From positions 67,623 to 131,622 of the forward strand of contig NZ_MKQR01000004.1 in the NCBI RefSeq assembly GCF_001940455.1: a DNA stretch of 64,000 nt, given 5' to 3'. Shown here in pieces: positions 7,988-17,065 of this stretch (position 1 is its first letter; each line of letters starts with the position of its first letter). The DNA is from Actinokineospora bangkokensis (GTDB lineage: Bacteria; Actinomycetota; Actinomycetes; Mycobacteriales; Pseudonocardiaceae). The notes beneath the pieces are model-generated. The model saw only the letters and a program-made list of their open reading frames with translations, had not been told where the DNA came from and searched no databases. The translations under genes were made by a program, and so were the position numbers.

Positions 7988-8716
7988 ATGTCCACCCGGC
8001 TGGCGAGTCTCGTGATCGACGCGACCGACCCCGCCGCGGCCGCCCAGTTCTGGTACATCATGCTCGGCGGGACCGCGACCCCGGAGCCCGGCGGCGGCCA
8101 CCGGCTGCTCGCCCCGGACGTCGGCGGGTCCGGCATCGACCTGGTGTTCACCCCGGCCGCGGGCCGCAAGACCGGCAAGAACCGCATCCACCTCGACCTG
8201 GCCACCGAGAGCCCGCACGAGTACCAGGTGCTCACCTCGCTGGCCGAGGACGTCGGCGCCCGCGCCGCCGACGTCGGCCAGGGCCCGCAGGTGCCGTGGA
8301 CGGTCTTCCACGACCCCGAGGGCAACGAGTTCTGCATCCTCGAACCCGGCGACCTCTACCAGCGCACCGGCCCGCTGGCCGCCCTGGTGGTCGACTGCGC
8401 CGACCCGGCGGCGCTGGCGGGCTTCTGGTCCGCGGCGACCGGTTGGCCCCAGGTGCACGCCGAACCGGGCTCGGCGGCCCTGCGCTCCTCGGCCACCAGC
8501 GGCCCCTGGCTGGAGTTCCTCCGCGTCCCCGACCCCAAGCGCGGCCCCAACCGCCTGCGCTTCGACGTCACCGCCGACCGCTGCCCCACCGACCTGGCCC
8601 ACCTGCTCGACCTGGGCGCCAGCCCGGTCCCCGGCTCCGCCGACCACGGCGTCGCCTGGCTGGCCGACCCCGAGGGCAACGAGTTCCGCCTCGTGCCCGC
8701 GCACGTGCGCACCTGA
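7988..8716 (+). CDS. Two-domain VOC (glyoxalase-like) protein, copy 1
   Basis: This 242-residue protein consists of two tandem vicinal-oxygen-chelate modules, residues about 1-120 and 125-240. Each ends with the same signature DPEGNEF (then CILEP in the first, RLVPA in the second). The modules fit the glyoxalase_6 family of small metal-dependent isomerases, dioxygenases or drug-binding proteins; the substrate is unknown. The ATG is preferred over an upstream in-frame ATG because a -10 element (TACCGT) lies 7 nt before it. It is paralogous to the next gene, which has the same length. Confidence 0.85.
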   Translation: MSTRLASLVIDATDPAAAAQFWYIMLGGTATPEPGGGHRLLAPDVGGSGIDLVFTPAAGRKTGKNRIHLDLATESPHEYQVLTSLAEDVGARAADVGQGPQVPWTVFHDPEGNEFCILEPGDLYQRTGPLAALVVDCADPAALAGFWSAATGWPQVHAEPGSAALRSSATSGPWLEFLRVPDPKRGPNRLRFDVTADRCPTDLAHLLDLGASPVPGSADHGVAWLADPEGNEFRLVPAHVRT

Positions 8717-8776
8717 GCGGGCGATGCGCGTGCCGGGTGGATGCGGGTGAGGGTGGCGGGTTCGGGAGATACCGCC

Positions 8777-8782
8777 TAACGT
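8777..8782 (+). promoter_or_regulatory. -10 element of a leaderless promoter (second VOC gene)
   Basis: TAACGT ends 6 nt before the ATG at 8789. Both VOC genes therefore have their own leaderless promoter. Confidence 0.45.
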
Positions 8783-8788
8783 CCGGCC

Positions 8789-9517
8789 ATGCCCACCCGC
8801 ATGACCTCCCTCGTTGTCGACTCGGCCGACCCGGCGGCGCTCGCCCGCTTCTACGCCGACCTGCTGCGCTGGTCGATCACCCACGAGAGCGCCGATGAGG
8901 TCTGCGTCGCCCCGCAGGACGACGACGGCTTCCCCGGCGACCTCACGTTCGTGCCGGTCGACGACCCGAAGGTGGGCGTCAACCGCTACCACCTGGACCT
9001 GTCCAGCGTGTCGGCCGCCGACCAGGCCGCCATCGTCGACCGCGCCCTGTCCCTGGGCGCCACCCACACCGACGTCGGCCAGGGCGACGCCCCCTGGGTC
9101 GTGCTCGCCGACCCCGAGGGCAACGAGTTCTGCGTCCTGGAGCCCCGCCCCGAGAACGCCGACACCGGCGCGGTCGCCTGCATCGTCACCCTCGCCACCG
9201 ACCCCAGCGCCCAGGCCGACTTCTGGGCCGCCGCCACCGGCAACCCCATCGTCCGCGACACCCCCGCCTCCGCCGTCGTCCGCGGCGACCGCGGCCCCTG
9301 GCTGGAGTTCCTGGCCCACCCCGAACCCAAGCGCACCAAGAACCGCCTGCACATCGACGTCGCCGCCTACGAGGGCGAGGACCAGCGGGCCGAGGTCGAC
9401 CGCCTCCTCGCCCTCGGCGCCACCCACCTCGACCTCGGCCAGGGCGAGCGCTCCTGGGTCGTGCTGGCCGACCCGGAGGGCAACGAGTTCTGCATCCTCT
9501 CCTCCCGCCCCGACTAG
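8789..9517 (+). CDS. Two-domain VOC (glyoxalase-like) protein, copy 2
   Basis: This is a second 242-residue, two-module VOC protein with DPEGNEFCVLEP and DPEGNEFCILSS closing its two modules, and VGQGDAPW/LGQGERSW in matching places. Identity with the upstream copy over both modules, equal length and tandem placement indicate a local gene duplication on top of an older internal duplication. The divergent glycine-loop residues suggest different ligands. Its own -10 (TAACGT) 6 nt before the ATG argues for separate expression. The substrate is unknown. Confidence 0.85.
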   Translation: MPTRMTSLVVDSADPAALARFYADLLRWSITHESADEVCVAPQDDDGFPGDLTFVPVDDPKVGVNRYHLDLSSVSAADQAAIVDRALSLGATHTDVGQGDAPWVVLADPEGNEFCVLEPRPENADTGAVACIVTLATDPSAQADFWAAATGNPIVRDTPASAVVRGDRGPWLEFLAHPEPKRTKNRLHIDVAAYEGEDQRAEVDRLLALGATHLDLGQGERSWVVLADPEGNEFCILSSRPD

Positions 9518-9533
9518 GCCGTGTTCACCACAC

Positions 9534-9578
9534 CCGCCGCCCACCCCTCGTTCAACACATCCGCCGCCCACCCCTCGT
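9534..9578. repeat. 18-bp direct repeat in a short intergenic gap
   Basis: CCGCCGCCCACCCCTCGT occurs at 9534-9551 and again at 9561-9578, a 27-nt period with partly conserved flanks. It lies between the second VOC gene and the 3' end of lhr. I see no hairpin and no credible gene here. Confidence 0.7.
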
Positions 9579-9660
9579 CCCCCGAACCCGCCACCACGGC
9601 GCGTTCCCCTCACCGCCAGGAACTCCTCGACCAGGTCGCGCACAGCTGTTGCGGCCGGGG

Positions 9661-12600
9661 TCAGGCGCGGAGGCGGAGGCCCTTGGGGGTGGCGCGGAAG
9701 CCCGCTTCGCGCAGGACGTCGCCCAGGGTGGAGGTCAGGGCTGTTTCGCCGTCGGCCTTCTGGACGGACAGGGCGCCCAGCCAGCCTTCCTTGACGGCGC
9801 GGGAGAGGGCTTGGGCGGCGGTGTGGAGGGGGGCGGGGTCCTCGGTGAAGGAGAGCAGGGAGCGGCCGCCGCGTTCGACGTAGAGGGCGGGGGTGCCGTC
9901 GACGAGGACGGCGAGGGCTCCGGCCTTGCGGCCGGGGCGGTGCTTGCCGCCGCCGATGACGGGGGGCCACTGGAGGGCGGCGCCGTAGGGCTGGGCCGGG
10001 TCGGCGGCGGCGAGGACGACGGCGGTGCCCGGGCCCTGCTCACCCTCCGGTGTGGACAGCGCGCGCAGGCGGTCGACCGAGCCGCGGGCGGCGAACTGGG
10101 CGGCGCCCAGGCCCTCGACGACGTAGCCGCGGATGATCTGGCCGGACTCCTCCATGGCGCGCAGCACCTTGTAGATGCCGCTGAACCCGCCGGTGACGCG
10201 CTCGGTGTCGAGGGCGCCCCTGGTCAGGACGCCGTGGCGCTCCAGGAAGGCCTCCGCGCGGGCGTGCGCCCGGCGGGTGGGGTCCTCCTCGCGCGGGGTG
10301 ACCAGGCTCCACCGGCCGCCCGCGGTCGGGGGGCCCGAGCGCGACGGCATGGTGGGGCGGGCCGCGCGCATGCGGGCGTAGCGGCCGCGCGGGGCCGTCG
10401 CGCGGGTCTTGTGCGCCGCGCCCTTGCCGGACACCAGCGCCCGCAGCGGGGCGATGGTGTCGTTGGTGACCAGGCCGCCCCACACCAGGTCCCACAGTGC
10501 CGACACCACGTCGCCGTCGGTGGGCGCGTCGGCGCCGCCGTCGAGCAGGACGGCGCCGGTGCGGTCGGCCACCTGCCGGAAGAACAGCGCCCCGCCGTCC
10601 AATGAGGACAGCACCGCGCCGTGCAGCGGGGTGTCCGGCACCGCTTCCTCGACGTCGGGCAGCAGCAGGTCCGCCACGTCGGTCGGGGCCAGCGCCACCC
10701 ACCCGTCACCCCCGGCCAGCGCGCCCGTGCCGCACCAGGTCACCTCACCGGCCGCCGTCAGCTCGTCCAGCAGCGCCGGGGTGTACCCGGGCAGCCGCGA
10801 GGGCAGCACCAGCGACTCCAGGGCCGAGGCGGGCAGCGGGGCGCCCGCCAGCTGCTCGACCACCGACAGCACGTCGTCCACCGACGGCCGCGACCGGGTG
10901 CTGCGCCCGATCCCGTGCCACCCGGGCAGGAACCGGCCCAGCGCCGCCTGCTCGACCGGCTCCACCTCGGCGCGCAGCTTGGCCAGCGACCCGCGGCGGA
11001 TGCGCCGCAGCACGTCGGCGTCGCAGTACTCGACCTGGGTGCCGCCCGGGCGCAGCTCGCCGCGCACCAGCCGCCCGCTGCCCGCCAGGCGCTCCAGCAC
11101 CCCGGTCACCACCGACACGCCCAGGCCGAACCGCTGCGCCGCCTCGCCCGCCGGGAACGGGCCGTGCGTGCGGGCGTAGCGGGACAGCAGGTCGCCCAGC
11201 GGGTCGGCCACCGGCTCGGTGAACGCCTCGGGCACGCCGACCGGCAGCGCGGTGCCCAGGGCGTCGCGCACCCGGCCCGCGTCCTCGATGGCGATGAACC
11301 GCTCGTCCCCGGCGATGCGCACGCGCAGCACCCGCCGCGCCGACTCCAGCTCCGCCAGCCACTCCGGGTCGACCCCGCGCTCGGCGGCCTCGGCCACCGA
11401 CAGGTCACCGAGGAAGCGCAGCAGGTCGGCGGCGTCCTCGGCGTGCCGGGCGTGCCGGGACGGCTCCACCCGCTGCACCGACCGCTCGACCTCGGCCAGC
11501 ACGTCCGGGTCGAGCAGCTCGCGGATGGCCTCCGACCCCAGCAGCTCGGCCAGCAGGGCGCTGTCGAGCGAGAGCGCCGCCGCCCGCCGCTCGGCCAGGG
11601 GCACGTCGACGCCGTAGAGGAACATGCCCACGTAGCCGAAGAGCAGGCTGCGGGCGAACGGCGAGGGCTGGGTGGTCTGCACCTCCACCACGCGCACCTT
11701 GCGCCCGCGCACGTCGGCCATCAGCTCGCGCAGCCCGCCCAGGTCGTAGACGTCCTGCAGGCATTCCCGCATCGCCTCCAGCGCCACGGGGAACTGCTCG
11801 TACTTCGCCGCCACCGACAGCAGCTGCGCCGACCGCTGCCGCTGCTGCCACAGCGGGGAGCGCTTGCGCGGGTCGCGCTTGGGCAGCAGCAGCGACCGGG
11901 CCGCGCACTCGCGGAAGCGGGAGGCGAACAGCGCCGAGCCGCCCACCTCGGCCACCACGACCTGCTCGACCTCCTCGGGGTCGAGCAGCACGTCCTCGGC
12001 GCCCGCCACCACCTCCTGCCCGGTGTCGTCGACGGCGTCGGGCAGCCGCAGCACGATCCCGTCGTCGGCGTGGGCGATCTGCGCCTCCACCCCGCGCCGC
12101 TCGCGCAGCCGGGCCGCGATCGCCAGCGCCCACGGGGCGTTGACCTGCGCGCCGAACGGTGAGTGCACCACCAGCCGCCAGTCGCCCAGCTCGTCGCGGA
12201 ACCGCTCCACCAGCAGCGTCCGGTCGTCGGGCACGTGCCGGGTGGACTCCCGCTGCTCGGCCAGGTACGCCAGCAGGTTGTCCGCGGCCCACGCGTCCAA
12301 CCCGGCCGCGGCGGTGCGCTCGCGGGCCTTGGCGTCGTCCACCGAGGACAGCTCGCGCACGAACTTCCCCAGCGCCCGCCCCAGTTCCAGCGGCCTGCCC
12401 GGGGAATCGCCCTTCCAGAACGGCATCCGCGCGGGCTCACCGGGCGCCGGTGTGACGATCACGCGGTCGTGGGTGATGTCCTCCACCCGCCACGACGACG
12501 TGCCGAGCAGGAACGTGTCCCCGACCCGCGACTCGTAGACCATCTCCTCGTCCAGCTCGCCCACCCGCGACCCGGACCCGCGCTCGTCCGGCGGGGTCAT

Positions 12601-14292
12601 CACGGTGAACAGGCCCCGGTCGGGGATGGTGCCCCCGGAGGTGACCGCCAGCCGCTGCGCCCCCGGGCGCCCGCCCAGCTCCCCGGTGACCCGGTCCCAG
12701 GTGATCCGCGGCCGCAGCTCGCCGAACTCCTCGCTGGGGTAGCGCCCGGAGAGCATGTCCAGCACCGAGTGCAGCGCCGAGTCCGGCAGCGAGGCGTAGG
12801 GGGCGGCCCGGCGCACCACCGCGGCCAGGTCGTCGAGGTTCCACGGCTCCAGCGCCACCATCGCCACGACCTGCTGGGCCAGCACGTCCAGGGCGTTGCG
12901 CGGGTAGCGCACGGCCTCGATCGCCCCGCCCGCCATCCGCTCGGCCACCACCGCGCAGGACACCAGGTCGCCGCGGAACTTCGGGAACATCACCCCGCGC
13001 GAGACCGCGCCGACCTGGTGCCCGGCGCGGCCGACGCGCTGCAACCCGGCCGCGACCGTCGGCGGCGCCTCCACCTGCACCACCAGGTCGACCGCGCCCA
13101 TGTCGATGCCCAGCTCCAGCGAGGAGGTGGCCACCACGCACGGCAGCCGCCCGGACTTGAGGTCCTCCTCCACCAGCGTCCGCTGCTCGCGCGACATCGA
13201 CCCGTGGTGCGCCCGCGCGACCACCGGCGCCGCGCCGGTGGTGAGCCCGGACTGCCCGATGGCCTCCGCGGGGAAGCGGGCGAGCACCCGCTCCGGGTCC
13301 CGCGGCCCCCCGCCCGGCGCCTCGTGCCCCTGCTGCTCCAGCCGGGCCTGCTCGTCCTGCTCGGCGGCCAGCTCGTTGAGCCGGGCGGTCATCCGCTCGG
13401 CGAGCCTGCGGGAGTTGGCGAACACGATGGTGGAGCGGTGCGCGCGCACCAGCTCCAGCACCCGCCGCTCCACCATCGGCCAGATCGAGGCCTGCTGCGG
13501 CGCCTCGGGGGAGTCCGGGTCCTCCGGCACCGCGCGCGGCTGCTCGGTGAGGGAGGACATGTCCTCCACCGGCACCTCCACCCGCACCTCGACCGTCTTG
13601 GGCAGCTTCGGCTGCACCAGGGTCACCGGCCTGCCGCCGCCGAGGAACGCGCTGACCTCCTCCACCGGGCGCACGGTCGCGGACAGGCCCACGCGCTGCG
13701 CGGGCCGGTCGAGCAGCGCGTCCAGCCGCTCCAGCGACAGCGCCAGGTGCGAGCCGCGCTTGGTGCCCGCCACCGCGTGCACCTCGTCGACGATCACCGT
13801 GCGCACGCCGCGCAGCGACTCCCTGGCCGCGGAGGTGAGGATCAGGAACAGCGACTCAGGCGTGGTGACCAGGACGTCCGGCGGCGTCCTGGCGAACGCG
13901 CGGCGCTCCTCGGCCGGGGTGTCCCCGGTCCGCGTCCCGACCGAGATGTCCGGCTCCGGCAGCCCCAGCCGGTGCGCGGCCTGGCGGATCCCCGCCAGCG
14001 GGGCGCGCAGGTTGCGCTGGACGTCGACGGCCAGCGCCTTCAGCGGTGAGACATACACCACACGGCAGCGGTGCTTGGCCTCCTCCGGGGGGCCCTCGTG
14101 GGCGAGCCGGTCGAGCGCCCAGAGGAACGCCGCCAGCGTCTTGCCGGAACCGGTCGGCGCGACCACCAGCGCGTGCTCGCCCGCCGCCGCCGCCTTCCAC
14201 GCCCCTGCCTGCGCTTCCGTGGGTGCGGCGAAGGCGCCCGCGAACCACTGGCGGGTCGCCGGGGCGAACAGGTCGAGCGCGTTCTCGGGCAT
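9661..14292 (-). CDS. lhr: Lhr family ATP-dependent DNA helicase
   Basis: This 1543-residue superfamily 2 helicase has the length of full Lhr. In order: the Walker A loop APTGSGKT near residue 40, the DEVH box (VDEVHAVAG), SATVRP (motif III), SSLELGIDMGAVD and QRVGRAGH (motifs V/VI), then the winged-helix and Lhr core, then a long C-terminal domain. Mycobacterial Lhr is a 3'-to-5' single-strand translocase that unwinds RNA:DNA hybrids and is DNA-damage inducible. The ATG is chosen because a damage-type promoter (TTGTCGGTG-N8-GACGAT) ends 6 nt before it. The frame is open further upstream without a signal. Confidence 0.95.
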   Translation of the reverse strand: MPENALDLFAPATRQWFAGAFAAPTEAQAGAWKAAAAGEHALVVAPTGSGKTLAAFLWALDRLAHEGPPEEAKHRCRVVYVSPLKALAVDVQRNLRAPLAGIRQAAHRLGLPEPDISVGTRTGDTPAEERRAFARTPPDVLVTTPESLFLILTSAARESLRGVRTVIVDEVHAVAGTKRGSHLALSLERLDALLDRPAQRVGLSATVRPVEEVSAFLGGGRPVTLVQPKLPKTVEVRVEVPVEDMSSLTEQPRAVPEDPDSPEAPQQASIWPMVERRVLELVRAHRSTIVFANSRRLAERMTARLNELAAEQDEQARLEQQGHEAPGGGPRDPERVLARFPAEAIGQSGLTTGAAPVVARAHHGSMSREQRTLVEEDLKSGRLPCVVATSSLELGIDMGAVDLVVQVEAPPTVAAGLQRVGRAGHQVGAVSRGVMFPKFRGDLVSCAVVAERMAGGAIEAVRYPRNALDVLAQQVVAMVALEPWNLDDLAAVVRRAAPYASLPDSALHSVLDMLSGRYPSEEFGELRPRITWDRVTGELGGRPGAQRLAVTSGGTIPDRGLFTVMTPPDERGSGSRVGELDEEMVYESRVGDTFLLGTSSWRVEDITHDRVIVTPAPGEPARMPFWKGDSPGRPLELGRALGKFVRELSSVDDAKARERTAAAGLDAWAADNLLAYLAEQRESTRHVPDDRTLLVERFRDELGDWRLVVHSPFGAQVNAPWALAIAARLRERRGVEAQIAHADDGIVLRLPDAVDDTGQEVVAGAEDVLLDPEEVEQVVVAEVGGSALFASRFRECAARSLLLPKRDPRKRSPLWQQRQRSAQLLSVAAKYEQFPVALEAMRECLQDVYDLGGLRELMADVRGRKVRVVEVQTTQPSPFARSLLFGYVGMFLYGVDVPLAERRAAALSLDSALLAELLGSEAIRELLDPDVLAEVERSVQRVEPSRHARHAEDAADLLRFLGDLSVAEAAERGVDPEWLAELESARRVLRVRIAGDERFIAIEDAGRVRDALGTALPVGVPEAFTEPVADPLGDLLSRYARTHGPFPAGEAAQRFGLGVSVVTGVLERLAGSGRLVRGELRPGGTQVEYCDADVLRRIRRGSLAKLRAEVEPVEQAALGRFLPGWHGIGRSTRSRPSVDDVLSVVEQLAGAPLPASALESLVLPSRLPGYTPALLDELTAAGEVTWCGTGALAGGDGWVALAPTDVADLLLPDVEEAVPDTPLHGAVLSSLDGGALFFRQVADRTGAVLLDGGADAPTDGDVVSALWDLVWGGLVTNDTIAPLRALVSGKGAAHKTRATAPRGRYARMRAARPTMPSRSGPPTAGGRWSLVTPREEDPTRRAHARAEAFLERHGVLTRGALDTERVTGGFSGIYKVLRAMEESGQIIRGYVVEGLGAAQFAARGSVDRLRALSTPEGEQGPGTAVVLAAADPAQPYGAALQWPPVIGGGKHRPGRKAGALAVLVDGTPALYVERGGRSLLSFTEDPAPLHTAAQALSRAVKEGWLGALSVQKADGETALTSTLGDVLREAGFRATPKGLRLRA

Positions 14293-14298
14293 GGTGAC

Positions 14299-14321
14299 AT
14301 CGTCGCTGAACCCACCGACAA
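14299..14321 (-). promoter_or_regulatory. RecA-NDp-type (PafBC-class) promoter of lhr
   Basis: Read on the minus strand, TTGTCGGTG is a 9/9 match to the -35 part of the RecA-NDp motif (TTGTCRGTG). It is followed by exactly 8 nt and GACGAT (one mismatch to TANNNT), then 6 nt to the lhr ATG. This motif marks LexA-independent, PafBC-controlled damage genes in mycobacteria. Confidence 0.72.
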
Positions 14322-14455
14322 ACGCGCGGTTTGACCGGTTGACCCGGGGGTACCCGTGTTTCGCGCTGTGTGGACAGTCGCTTGCCCGTAACGCCGGTTT
14401 AGGGAATGTTGCTTTCCCACGAACTGTCCGCCCGAGTCGAGAGAGGAGGCGGTCG

Positions 14456-15103
14456 GTGAACCTGTGGGACTTCATCGTCCAGCGATGGGATCGACTCCTG
14501 CCCGAAGCGGCCCTGCACGCGAGCGCCGTCATCCAGTGCACCGCCATCGCCGCGGTCGCGGGGGTCGCGCTGGGCGTCGCGGTCTACCGCAGCCCCGCGG
14601 GCTCGGCCATCGCCACCGCCCTGACCAGCGCCATCCTGACCGTGCCGTCGTTCGCGCTGCTCGGCCTGCTGATCCCGGTCCTGGGGCTGGGGGTCGCGCC
14701 GACCGTGGTGGCCCTGGTGCTCTACGCGCTGCTGCCCATCGTCCGCAACACCATCGTCGGCCTGTCCGGGGTGGACAGTGCCATCACCGACGCGGCCAGG
14801 GGCATCGGGATGAACCGGCTGCGGGTGCTCACCAGGATCGAGCTGCGGCTGGCCTGGCCCGCCATCCTCACCGGCATCCGGGTGAGCACGCAGCTGCTGA
14901 TGGGCATCGCCGCGATCGCCGCCTACGCCAAGGGGCCCGGCCTGGGCACGGAGATCTTCTCCGGGCTGACCAGGGCGGGCAGCGCCAACGCCACCAACCA
15001 GGCGCTCGCCGGGACGCTGGGCATCGTCGTGCTGGCGCTGCTGGTCGACGGCGTGTTCGTGCTGGTGGGCCGACTGACCGTCTCCAGGGGGATCCGTGAC
15101 TGA
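14456..15103 (+). CDS. Osmoprotectant-type ABC transporter permease 1
   Basis: This 215-residue inner-membrane permease has about five to six hydrophobic segments and the EAA-type loop that docks the ATPase (ARGIGMNRLRVLTRIELRLAWP). It belongs to the OpuC/ProW/YehW class that imports betaine, choline or carnitine; some members import other quaternary amines or ergothioneine. The GTG start has GGAGG 6 nt upstream. It is the first gene of a four-gene operon (permease, ATPase, permease, binding lipoprotein), divergent from lhr, and ends 8 nt inside the ATPase gene. Confidence 0.88.
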   Translation: MNLWDFIVQRWDRLLPEAALHASAVIQCTAIAAVAGVALGVAVYRSPAGSAIATALTSAILTVPSFALLGLLIPVLGLGVAPTVVALVLYALLPIVRNTIVGLSGVDSAITDAARGIGMNRLRVLTRIELRLAWPAILTGIRVSTQLLMGIAAIAAYAKGPGLGTEIFSGLTRAGSANATNQALAGTLGIVVLALLVDGVFVLVGRLTVSRGIRD

Positions 15104-16310
15104 GCACAACGACACCGGCCGGGACGCCGCGGCGGGGGAGCGGGCGGGGGTCGAGATCACCCTCGACCACGTCACGAAGAAGTACGCCGGGCAGCGCGCG
15201 CCCGCCGTCGACGACGTGAGCATGGTGCTGCCCGCCGGGCAGGTCACCGTCTTCGTCGGACCGTCCGGCTGCGGCAAGACGACCACCATGAAGATGATCA
15301 ACCGGCTGATCGAGCCCAGCTCCGGGCGGATCACGATGGGCGGCGAGGACGTGCTGCGCATCGACCCCGACCAGCTGCGCCGCCGGATCGGCTACGCCAT
15401 CCAGCAGGCCGGGCTGTTCCCGCACCTGACCGTGGCGCAGAACATCGCGATGGTGCCGGGGTTGCTGGGCTGGGACAAGAAGCGGGCGGCGTCCCGGGTC
15501 GAGGAGATGCTCGACCTCGTCGGCCTGGACCAGGAGTTCGCCACCCGGTTCCCCCGTCAGCTCTCCGGCGGCCAGCAGCAGCGCGTCGGCGTGGCCCGCG
15601 CGCTCGCGGCCGACCCGCCGGTGCTGCTCATGGACGAGCCGTTCGGCGCCGTCGACCCGATCACCCGCGGCAACCTGCAGGACGAGCTGCTGAACCTGCA
15701 GGGCGAGCTGGGCAAGACCATCGTCTTCGTCACCCACGACTTCGACGAGGCGGTCAAGCTCGGGGACCGCATCGCCGTGCTCGGCCCGCAGTCGCGCGTG
15801 CTCCAGTTCGACACCCCCGAGGCCATCCTGGCCAACCCCGCGGACGACACCGTCGCGGGCTTCGTCGGCGCGGGCGCCTCGCTCAAGCAGCTCACCCTGC
15901 TGCGCGTGCGCGACGTCGAGTTCGACCGCACCGCCGCGGTCACCGCGGGCGTGGACGACCCGGTCGACGAGCTGCGCGCCAAGCTCACCGCCAGCCGGGT
16001 CAACTACGCGCTGATCCTCGACCGCCGCAAGCGCCCCGCCCGCTGGGCGCACGTGCGCGACCTCAACTCGGTGTCCAGCCTGGCCGAGGTGGGCAAGCCC
16101 ATCGGCGACTCGGTCACCGTGCAGTCCACCCTCCAGGACGCCCTGGAGGCGATCCTCACCGAGGGCGGCAACGCGGTGGTCACCGGCTCCCGGGGCGAGT
16201 TCGTCGGCACCATCGGCCTGCAGACGGTCACCGACGCGATCACCGCGCTGCGCGAGGAGCACGCCGACGACCACAACCCCGGCACCCACGGCGCGGGGGT
16301 GCCCGCGTGA
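15096..16310 (+). CDS. Osmoprotectant-type ABC transporter ATPase
   Basis: This 404-residue ATPase has Walker A GPSGCGKTT near residue 57, the Q-loop in AIQQAGLFPHLT, the signature LSGGQQQR, Walker B VLLMDEPFG and the switch histidine in FVTHD. After the ATPase core, a C-terminal region of about 130 residues (from roughly residue 260) is a pair of degenerate CBS modules; in OpuA-like systems these sense ionic strength or nucleotide. It overlaps both neighbours (8 nt and 4 nt), so the operon is tightly coupled. Its likely job is energising betaine/carnitine-class uptake. Confidence 0.9.
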   Translation: MTEHNDTGRDAAAGERAGVEITLDHVTKKYAGQRAPAVDDVSMVLPAGQVTVFVGPSGCGKTTTMKMINRLIEPSSGRITMGGEDVLRIDPDQLRRRIGYAIQQAGLFPHLTVAQNIAMVPGLLGWDKKRAASRVEEMLDLVGLDQEFATRFPRQLSGGQQQRVGVARALAADPPVLLMDEPFGAVDPITRGNLQDELLNLQGELGKTIVFVTHDFDEAVKLGDRIAVLGPQSRVLQFDTPEAILANPADDTVAGFVGAGASLKQLTLLRVRDVEFDRTAAVTAGVDDPVDELRAKLTASRVNYALILDRRKRPARWAHVRDLNSVSSLAEVGKPIGDSVTVQSTLQDALEAILTEGGNAVVTGSRGEFVGTIGLQTVTDAITALREEHADDHNPGTHGAGVPA

Positions 16311-17065
16311 CAGCCGCCGTCGACGTCCGCGCCCGCCGCGCGGAGCGCATCCGGCTGCTCGGCCAGCCGATCGCGGTCGTGGTGCTGGTGGGCGGCATCC
16401 TGGCCTACGCCTTCACCCGCGACCTGGACCCCATCGAGGCCGCCAACATCAACGCCGCCAAGCTGCTCCGCGACACCTGGGACCACCTGGTGCTCTCGGT
16501 GGTGGTGACCGCGCTGGTGCTCGCCGTGGCGGTCCCGCTCGGGGTGGCCGTCACCCGCGCCTGGGCCCGGTGGGCCGCGCCGGTGGTGCTGGGGATCGCC
16601 ACCGTCGGGCAGGCCGCGCCCGCGGTCGGCGTGCTGGTGCTGTTCTTCCTGTGGACCGAGTGGGAGGGGCTGTGGGCCGCCGCGCTGCCCATCGCGCTCT
16701 ACTCGCTGCTGCCGGTGCTGCGCAACACCGTCGTGGGCATCCAGTCCGTCGACCCCGCCCTGGTGGAGGCGGGCCGGGGCATCGGCATGTCCGGCGGCGC
16801 CGTGCTGCGCCGCATCGAGCTGCCGCTGGCCGTCCCGCTGATCCTGGCGGGCCTGCGCACCTCGCTGGTGCTCGCCGTGGGCACCGCCACCCTGGGCGCG
16901 TTCGTCAACGGCGGCGGCCTCGGCCTGCTCATCGACACCGGCTACAAGCTCAACCGCCCGCTCGTGCTGGTCACCGGCGCGGTGCTCGCGGTGGGGCTGG
17001 CGCTGTTGGTGGACTGGCTCGGCGCGCTCGCCGAGCGCGAGCTCGGACCGAAGGGGCTGCGCTGA
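16307..17065 (+). CDS. Osmoprotectant-type ABC transporter permease 2
   Basis: This is the 252-residue second permease of the operon. Its hydrophobic core (TIGQAAPAVGVLVL-like segments) and docking loop GRGIGMSGGAVLRRIELPLAVP match the family. A basic N-terminus precedes an extra first helix, which makes it longer than permease 1. The GTG start overlaps the ATPase stop by 4 nt, and the gene ends on the first base of the next ATG. Confidence 0.9.
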   Translation: MTAAVDVRARRAERIRLLGQPIAVVVLVGGILAYAFTRDLDPIEAANINAAKLLRDTWDHLVLSVVVTALVLAVAVPLGVAVTRAWARWAAPVVLGIATVGQAAPAVGVLVLFFLWTEWEGLWAAALPIALYSLLPVLRNTVVGIQSVDPALVEAGRGIGMSGGAVLRRIELPLAVPLILAGLRTSLVLAVGTATLGAFVNGGGLGLLIDTGYKLNRPLVLVTGAVLAVGLALLVDWLGALAERELGPKGLR

